From positions 1 to 8,801 of the forward strand of contig JAFYKO010000002.1 in assembly GCA_017537515.1 (NCBI GenBank): a stretch of 8,801 nucleotides of DNA, read 5' to 3'. Position 1 is the first letter of the stretch. Each line of letters starts with the position of its first letter. The position numbers and the translations under genes are program-made. This document shows, one piece after another, positions 4,781-8,801 of this stretch. Origin of the DNA: Clostridia bacterium. GTDB lineage: Bacteria; Bacillota; Clostridia; Christensenellales; UBA1242. The notes beneath the pieces were generated by a model. The model was not told the origin of the DNA, searched no databases, and was given only the letters and a program-made list of their open reading frames with translations.

Positions 4781-5938
4781 ATGAATAAACGTCTAATATC
4801 AATACTTGGTGTATTATGCATTTGCATAACAACTATATTTTGTGGTGCTATGCAAAATGTTGTCTATGCAGAAAGTGAGGTTGCGGTTGAGGCAAAGTCT
4901 GCAATTTTGATGGATTACAATTCTGGAAGCGTGCTTTACGCCTACAACGAAAACGAAAAACTTCAAGTGGCAAGCATTGTCAAACTTATGACCGTTTTAT
5001 TAACCTTAGAGGCGATTGAAGAGGGTAATATCACTCTTGATGAAACTCTTGTCGCAAGTGAGTATGCTAGCAGTATGGGAGGTTCGCAAGTCTTCCTTGA
5101 CGCTGGGTCTAGTTATAAAATAGATAAAATGCTTCAAAGTGTAATAATGGCTTCTGCAAATGACGCAAGCGTGGCACTTGCTGAGCATATTGCCGGGAGT
5201 GAAAAAAGCTTTGTAAAGATGATGAACAACAAAGCAGAGGAACTTGGAATGAATGATACTGTGTACGAAAATTGTACCGGGCTCCCATCTCCAATGCAAC
5301 ACTCAACAGCAAAGGATACTGCACTATTGCTTTCAAATGTAATAGACAATGAAATATACCATAAGTATTCTTCAAAGTGGATGGACGAATTAGTTCACCC
5401 AAGCGGAAGAAAAACAGAAATTGTCAATACAAACAAACTTATCAGATATTACCAAGGCTGCGACAGTGGAAAGACTGGTTTCACGGACGAGGCGGGATAT
5501 TGCCTTGCATCTTCTGTAAAGCGTGAGGATATGAGGCTTGTTTCTGTAGTTCTCGGCACCAAAAACGCAAAAGCAAGATTCAATGAAAGCGTAAAACTTT
5601 TGAATTACGGTTTTGCAAATTTCTCAAATGAGTTGATTGTTGACAGTGAAAAAGGTATTGCACTCGAAAAGGTCGCAAGAAGTGAAATTAAAGATATTGA
5701 AGTTTTTGCGAAAGAAGACTTTTTCGGACTTGTGAAAAAGGGCGAGGAGGGGAATTATTCTGTATCTTATGAAATGAGTGAAAGAATTGTTGCACCTAGA
5801 AAAGCTGGGGATAAGGTCGGCGAAATCACAATAACCAAAGATGGTGTAGTTGTGAAAGAGATTGACTTGATTATTAAAGAAGATATAGAGCAAATCAACT
5901 TCTCACAATCTATGAAAAAAATCATTAAAGCGTGGTAG
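4781..5938 (+). CDS. dacF: D-alanyl-D-alanine carboxypeptidase (DacF type, PBP5 family)
   Basis: This penicillin-binding serine peptidase (S11) removes the terminal D-Ala from peptidoglycan stem pentapeptides outside the membrane, limiting cross-linking. In B. subtilis DacF acts in the forespore to set cortex cross-linking. The product is 385 residues. A signal peptide ends near residue 30 (VVYA before ESEV). The catalytic motifs are S65-I-V-K68 (nucleophile Ser65, base Lys68) in VASIVKLMT, S125-A-N127 in MASANDASVALAEHIAGS, and K231-T-G233 in SGKTGFTDEAGYCLAS. A beta-rich C-terminal S11 domain covers about 285-370. A short basic amphipathic tail (INFSQSMKKIIKAW) is the usual membrane anchor. 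GAGGGGG (4765-4771) lies nine bases before the ATG. It sits downstream of the phosphorylase gene as in Bacillus, but the spoIIA operon expected next is absent. Confidence 0.93.
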   Translation: MNKRLISILGVLCICITTIFCGAMQNVVYAESEVAVEAKSAILMDYNSGSVLYAYNENEKLQVASIVKLMTVLLTLEAIEEGNITLDETLVASEYASSMGGSQVFLDAGSSYKIDKMLQSVIMASANDASVALAEHIAGSEKSFVKMMNNKAEELGMNDTVYENCTGLPSPMQHSTAKDTALLLSNVIDNEIYHKYSSKWMDELVHPSGRKTEIVNTNKLIRYYQGCDSGKTGFTDEAGYCLASSVKREDMRLVSVVLGTKNAKARFNESVKLLNYGFANFSNELIVDSEKGIALEKVARSEIKDIEVFAKEDFFGLVKKGEEGNYSVSYEMSERIVAPRKAGDKVGEITITKDGVVVKEIDLIIKEDIEQINFSQSMKKIIKAW

Positions 5939-5945
5939 GGCAATT

Positions 5946-5970
5946 CCGGGGCGGGATGGCCCGCCGGCGA
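5946..5970. repeat. GC-rich REP-like hairpin (copy B)
   Basis: GGCGGG (5950-5955) and CCCGCC (5960-5965) form a perfect six-pair stem around ATGG. CC/GG pairs outside it (5946-5947 with 5966-5967) are reached across a two-base bulge. Bases 5950-5970 match copy A (365-385) at 20 of 21 positions, the one change being T/C after the hairpin. It starts eight bases after the dacF stop and precedes the terminator, so it is 3' UTR. There is no second motif, so it looks like a solo unit. Confidence 0.7.
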
Positions 5971-5990
5971 ATAGAGTAGAAAACTCTATT
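5970..5990. other. Eight-pair AT-rich hairpin in the dacF 3' UTR
   Basis: AATAGAGT (5970-5977) pairs perfectly with ACTCTATT (5983-5990) around AGAAA. No T run follows on either strand, so it is not itself a terminator. It lies between the GC-rich hairpin and the true terminator, making three stem-loops in a row after dacF. Confidence 0.55.
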
Positions 5991-5997
5991 AAAAAAT

Positions 5998-6028
5998 AAG
6001 CCTTTTGTTTTTGGAGGCTTGTTTTTTT
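5998..6028 (+). terminator. Intrinsic terminator after dacF
   Basis: AAGCCT (5998-6003) pairs with AGGCTT (6015-6020), extendable by two G-T pairs, and is followed by G and seven T residues (6022-6028). A run of six A residues at 5991-5996 can pair with the T tail. This isolates dacF from the comM promoter just downstream. Confidence 0.8.
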
Positions 6029-6047
6029 GTTCAATTTCTCACTTTCC

Positions 6048-6076
6048 TTGTTATATTCGAAATTTTGTGCTATAAT
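6048..6076 (+). promoter_or_regulatory. Sigma-A promoter of comM-dprA
   Basis: TTGTTA (6048-6053), a 17-base spacer and a perfect TATAAT (6071-6076), preceded by TGC (6068-6070), form an extended -10 promoter. RNA would start near 6083, with the ribosome site GGGGAG at 6086-6091. This is the best sigma-A-type promoter in the window and suggests housekeeping expression. No ComK-type or other competence operator was recognised. Confidence 0.75.
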
Positions 6077-6099
6077 AGGGCAAAAGGGGAGAATTTTTT

Positions 6100-7632
6100 A
6101 TGTTATCGAAGATTATTTGTTATGGTTTAGAGGGGATTGATGGGTTTCCGGTTACGGTGGAGGCCAATTTGTCAAAGGGGAAATTCTTTTTTGAGATTGT
6201 TGGGCTTGCTGATACTGCTATCAAGGAAAGTAAAGAAAGGGTTATGACTGCAATCAAAAATTCGTCGCTTAATTTCCCGCCTGATAGGATTATTATTAAT
6301 CTTGCACCGGCACACAAGAAAAAAGAAGGGCCTATGTATGACCTTTCAATTGCTCTAGGGATTTTGTCGGCGTGCAATCAAATACCGACCGAAAAAGCAA
6401 AAGAGTATGTTGTTTTGGGCGAGCTTTCACTTGGTGGACAAGTACGACGAGTGAATGGTATTTTACCGATTTTAATTTCCGCACGCAAAGATGGTTATAC
6501 AAAATTTATCCTTCCAGAAGCAAGCGCAAAAGAGGCGAGTTATATTTCTGGCATTGAGGTTTATGCAGTTAAAACACTTTCGCAAGTTGTGGATTTTCTC
6601 AATGGCGTTGAAGAGTTGGAACCACTTAAAACCCAAAACTTCCAAGAAATTCGAGACGATTTCAAAGATGTTGTGGATTTTAAGAACATAAAAGGGCAAG
6701 CCAGTGCAAAACGGGCTCTTGAAATTGCCGCTGCGGGAGGTCATAATATTTTACTTATTGGTCCTCCGGGGAGTGGTAAAACCCTTATGGCAAAAGCGTT
6801 TTCGTCGATACTGCCCGAACTTACATTTGAAGAAGCACTTGAAATAACCAAGATTCACAGTATTGCTGGAGAACTTGACCCAAGCAAAGGTATTGTCTTA
6901 TCTCGTCCGATACGCACCCCGCATCACACAGCAACAAATGCAAGTCTTATTGGTGGTGGAAGGAACAGTAAGCCGGGGGAAATTAGCCTTGCCCACAATG
7001 GCGTATTGTTTCTTGACGAGTTTCCAGAATACCAAAGAAGCACGCTTGAAACACTTCGCCAACCGCTTGAGGATGGGAAAATAACTGTCTCTCGTGTTCA
7101 ACAGACAGTAACTTATCCCGCAAACTTCATTCTGGTTGCGAGTATGAATCCTTGTCCTTGTGGTTATTATGGAAGCAAGAAACACGTTTGCAATTGTACG
7201 CCAAGTCAGATACAAAAATACCTTAACAAATTATCTGGACCGCTTATGGATAGAATAGATTTGCATGTTGAAGTGGATGGCGTAACATACGACGACTTAA
7301 AAAGCACCACATTAGAAGAAAGTTCTGCGGAAATCCGGGAAAGAGTTAACCAAGCCCGAAGGTTACAACTCGAAAGGCTGAAAGGTACCAAGATTTTCTC
7401 AAACAGCAAAATGACAACACCGCTTACAAAAGAGTATTGTAAACTCGATGAAGCGGGGGAAATGATGCTTAAAGAAGCGTTTGACAGCCTTGCTCTTAGT
7501 GCAAGGGCTTATGATAAAATCCTTAAAGTTGCAAGAACTATTGCGGACCTTGAAGGCGAAGAAAATATTTCAATTTCTCATTTGGCGGAGGCGATTCAGT
7601 ATCGCTCATTAGACCAAAAATACTGGATGTAA
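6100..7632 (+). CDS. comM: ComM/YifB-family AAA+ ATPase (Mg-chelatase-like)
   Basis: ComM is a hexameric AAA+ helicase that, in the bacteria studied, promotes branch migration when transformed single-stranded DNA is integrated; many annotations call it 'Mg chelatase-like'. The product is 510 residues, the usual length. A Lon-protease-like N domain spans about 20-165, without an evident catalytic role. The AAA+ module starts near 190 (FKNIKGQASAKRALEIAAAGGHN). Walker A is GPPGSGKT (221-228), Walker B GVLFLDE (301-307), sensor 1 ASMN (347-350), the arginine finger region is MDRID (383-387), and a sensor-2-like LSARAYDKI lies at 466-474. A Cys cluster NPCPCGYYG...HVCNC (Cys352, 354, 364, 366) is the family's likely metal-binding insert. 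GGGGAG lies eight bases before ATG 6100. dprA starts nine bases after its stop, so the two are one operon. All motifs are intact. Confidence 0.95.
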   Translation: MLSKIICYGLEGIDGFPVTVEANLSKGKFFFEIVGLADTAIKESKERVMTAIKNSSLNFPPDRIIINLAPAHKKKEGPMYDLSIALGILSACNQIPTEKAKEYVVLGELSLGGQVRRVNGILPILISARKDGYTKFILPEASAKEASYISGIEVYAVKTLSQVVDFLNGVEELEPLKTQNFQEIRDDFKDVVDFKNIKGQASAKRALEIAAAGGHNILLIGPPGSGKTLMAKAFSSILPELTFEEALEITKIHSIAGELDPSKGIVLSRPIRTPHHTATNASLIGGGRNSKPGEISLAHNGVLFLDEFPEYQRSTLETLRQPLEDGKITVSRVQQTVTYPANFILVASMNPCPCGYYGSKKHVCNCTPSQIQKYLNKLSGPLMDRIDLHVEVDGVTYDDLKSTTLEESSAEIRERVNQARRLQLERLKGTKIFSNSKMTTPLTKEYCKLDEAGEMMLKEAFDSLALSARAYDKILKVARTIADLEGEENISISHLAEAIQYRSLDQKYWM

Positions 7633-7641
7633 GGGGAGTTT

Positions 7642-8739
7642 ATGTATTCGAACAATGAAAAAGTTTTGATATGGATGTCTATGTTTGATGGTATGACAAA
7701 CACAAAAGCTCATAAGTTGTTGTCTTTTTATCCAAACCCTATTGACATTTTTAGAAAACTTATTGCAGATGGAAGTACAATAAAAAAAGTTGTCGGCGAA
7801 GAAGTTTATTTTAAAATGTTGAATATCGACAATAACGAAATTAAAAACTATATTCAAAACCTTCGTGCCAGAGGCATAAAGTGTGTTACTATATTGAGTG
7901 AAGAATATCCCGAGAAACTAAGGGAGATTCCCGACGCTCCTTATATCTTGTTCTGCAAAGGCGATGTGTCGCTTTTATCTAAAAGAGGTATTGCGATTGT
8001 CGGAACACGTCAGCCAACTGCATATGCACGTGGGGTTACTGAAGAGTTTGCGAAGGCGTTAGCTGAAAAAGGCCTTGTAATTGTAAGTGGGCTTGCAAGT
8101 GGAGTGGATAAAATCTCGCACGAAACCGCTTTAAAGGTTGGAGGGAAAACCATTGCTGTTCTTGCGGGTGGGTTTAATGTTATTTATCCAGCTATGAACA
8201 CAAATCTTGCAAAAGAAATAGAAGAAAAGGGACTGTTGGTTACTGAATATAGACCAGATGTCGGTGCCACAAAATTCAGCTTTCCAAATCGCAACAGGAT
8301 TATTTCTGCAATCAGCGATGCAACACTTATAACTGAAGCTGGGGAGAAAAGTGGGGCATTACATACAAAAAACTTTGCCATAGAGCAAGGAAAGTTGGTT
8401 TTTGCAATACCGGGGAATATTAACAACGTTAAGGCGGTAGGCTCGAACAAAATCCTAAAGGATATGCAGGGGGCTATGGTTTTGGAGCCAAATGACATAC
8501 TTTTGCAAATGCATATCCCGCTTGTGAGTGTTTATGAGAAAAAGGAAGTTAAAATCTCGCAACAACAAGGGGATGTCAGTGAAACATTAATCCTAAAAGC
8601 CCTTCAGGACGGCGAACAAACTCTTGAAACTTTACAAGAAATAACAAAATTAGAAACAAAAACTTTGAATAGTTGTTTGACAATTATGCAAATTCGTGGT
8701 TTAATAAAGAAGTTACCCGGAAATAGTTATTCAATTTAA
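7642..8739 (+). CDS. dprA: DprA/Smf, DNA-processing protein and RecA loader
   Basis: DprA binds incoming single-stranded DNA, protects it and loads RecA during natural transformation. It is also present in many bacteria not known to be competent. The product is 365 residues. A helical N-terminal SAM/HhH-like region covers about 1-75. The extended Rossmann fold (about 80-290) shows VGTRQPTAY (120-128), SGLASGVDKISHETAL (149-164), GGKTIAVLAGG (167-177), FPNRNRIISAIS (214-225), EAGEKSGALHT (232-242) and FAIPGNI (254-260). A C-terminal winged-helix domain (about 305-365) starts at the QGDVSETLILKAL segment. The common SGxARGID loop has Ser154 in place of Arg, and SGSLIT reads SGALHT. GGGGAG (7633-7638) begins directly after the comM stop, three bases before ATG 7642. 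comM-dprA adjacency is common in Firmicutes, often with topA next, but only a GC-rich tail is visible downstream. Confidence 0.94.
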   Translation: MYSNNEKVLIWMSMFDGMTNTKAHKLLSFYPNPIDIFRKLIADGSTIKKVVGEEVYFKMLNIDNNEIKNYIQNLRARGIKCVTILSEEYPEKLREIPDAPYILFCKGDVSLLSKRGIAIVGTRQPTAYARGVTEEFAKALAEKGLVIVSGLASGVDKISHETALKVGGKTIAVLAGGFNVIYPAMNTNLAKEIEEKGLLVTEYRPDVGATKFSFPNRNRIISAISDATLITEAGEKSGALHTKNFAIEQGKLVFAIPGNINNVKAVGSNKILKDMQGAMVLEPNDILLQMHIPLVSVYEKKEVKISQQQGDVSETLILKALQDGEQTLETLQEITKLETKTLNSCLTIMQIRGLIKKLPGNSYSI

Positions 8740-8745
8740 ATTTGC

Positions 8746-8801
8746 AGTTGAGGGGTGGAGTGGTGCCAGCCGACGAGCGGAGAGAGTCGTGCGGGCCCGC
8801 C
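8746..8801. repeat. GC-rich tail after dprA, probable repeat copy C cut by window edge
   Basis: The sequence becomes GC-rich a few bases after the dprA stop. It starts AGTTGAGGGGTGGAGTGG, like the purine-rich spacer of copy A (AGTTGGGAGTGAG). CGAC (8771-8774) and GTCG (8786-8789) can pair. It ends in GCGGGCCCGCC (8791-8801), a self-complementary core sharing GGCGGG/CCCGCC with copies A and B but lacking the ATGG loop. No terminator or ORF is visible before the edge. Membership of the repeat family is an inference from composition and these partial matches. Confidence 0.4.

Noticed and set aside
6100..7632. Magnesium chelatase subunit for (bacterio)chlorophyll synthesis
   Set aside because: The N-terminal Lon-like domain and the Cys cluster are those of ComM/YifB, and the neighbour is dprA; no tetrapyrrole genes are present.

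Overview
The window is AT-rich DNA from the chromosome of an endospore-forming, low-GC Gram-positive bacterium. It most resembles an uncultured Clostridia-type Firmicute, but species and genus cannot be read from the sequence. The evidence is SpoIVB and SpoIIM together with a DacF-type D,D-carboxypeptidase, AGGAGG/GGGGAG ribosome binding sites, and strong sigma-A-like promoters with extended -10 boxes. UGG encodes Trp and the genetic code is standard.

Layout, left to right. (1) The 3' end of an unrecognised soluble protein runs in from the left edge (to 353). (2) A 487-bp gap (354-840) holds a GC-rich inverted-repeat element, an intrinsic terminator, another hairpin and what looks like a small frameshifted gene (653-780). 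(3) A YkvI-family membrane protein (841-1872) faces spoIVB, and the two share a bidirectional terminator. (4) spoIIM and spoIVB lie in tandem on the minus strand (3796 down to 1907). (5) Divergently from spoIIM runs a purine nucleoside phosphorylase gene (3907-4713), then dacF (4781-5938). (6) After a second GC-rich repeat copy and a strong terminator, a sigma-A-like promoter drives a comM-dprA pair (6100-8739). (7) The last 60 bases are a GC-rich tail that appears to be a third repeat copy, cut by the window edge.

Functionally, the centre is sporulation. SpoIIM belongs to the engulfment machinery (SpoIIDMP). SpoIVB is the forespore-secreted serine protease that triggers pro-sigma-K processing. 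DacF trims peptidoglycan stem peptides. In Bacillus subtilis spoIIM, pupG and dacF lie in one neighbourhood ending in the spoIIA operon. Here spoIIM, the phosphorylase and dacF are still together, but the genes normally between spoIIM and pupG are missing, spoIIM is inverted, and comM follows dacF instead of spoIIA. The right end is a DNA-uptake/recombination pair (ComM helicase, DprA RecA loader).

I see no CRISPR array, tRNA, rRNA, insertion sequence, phage gene or unknown multi-gene system. The least ordinary signals are the dispersed GC-rich repeat sitting just after stop codons, the broken small ORF, a transporter start with no Shine-Dalgarno sequence, and two matching candidate forespore promoters.
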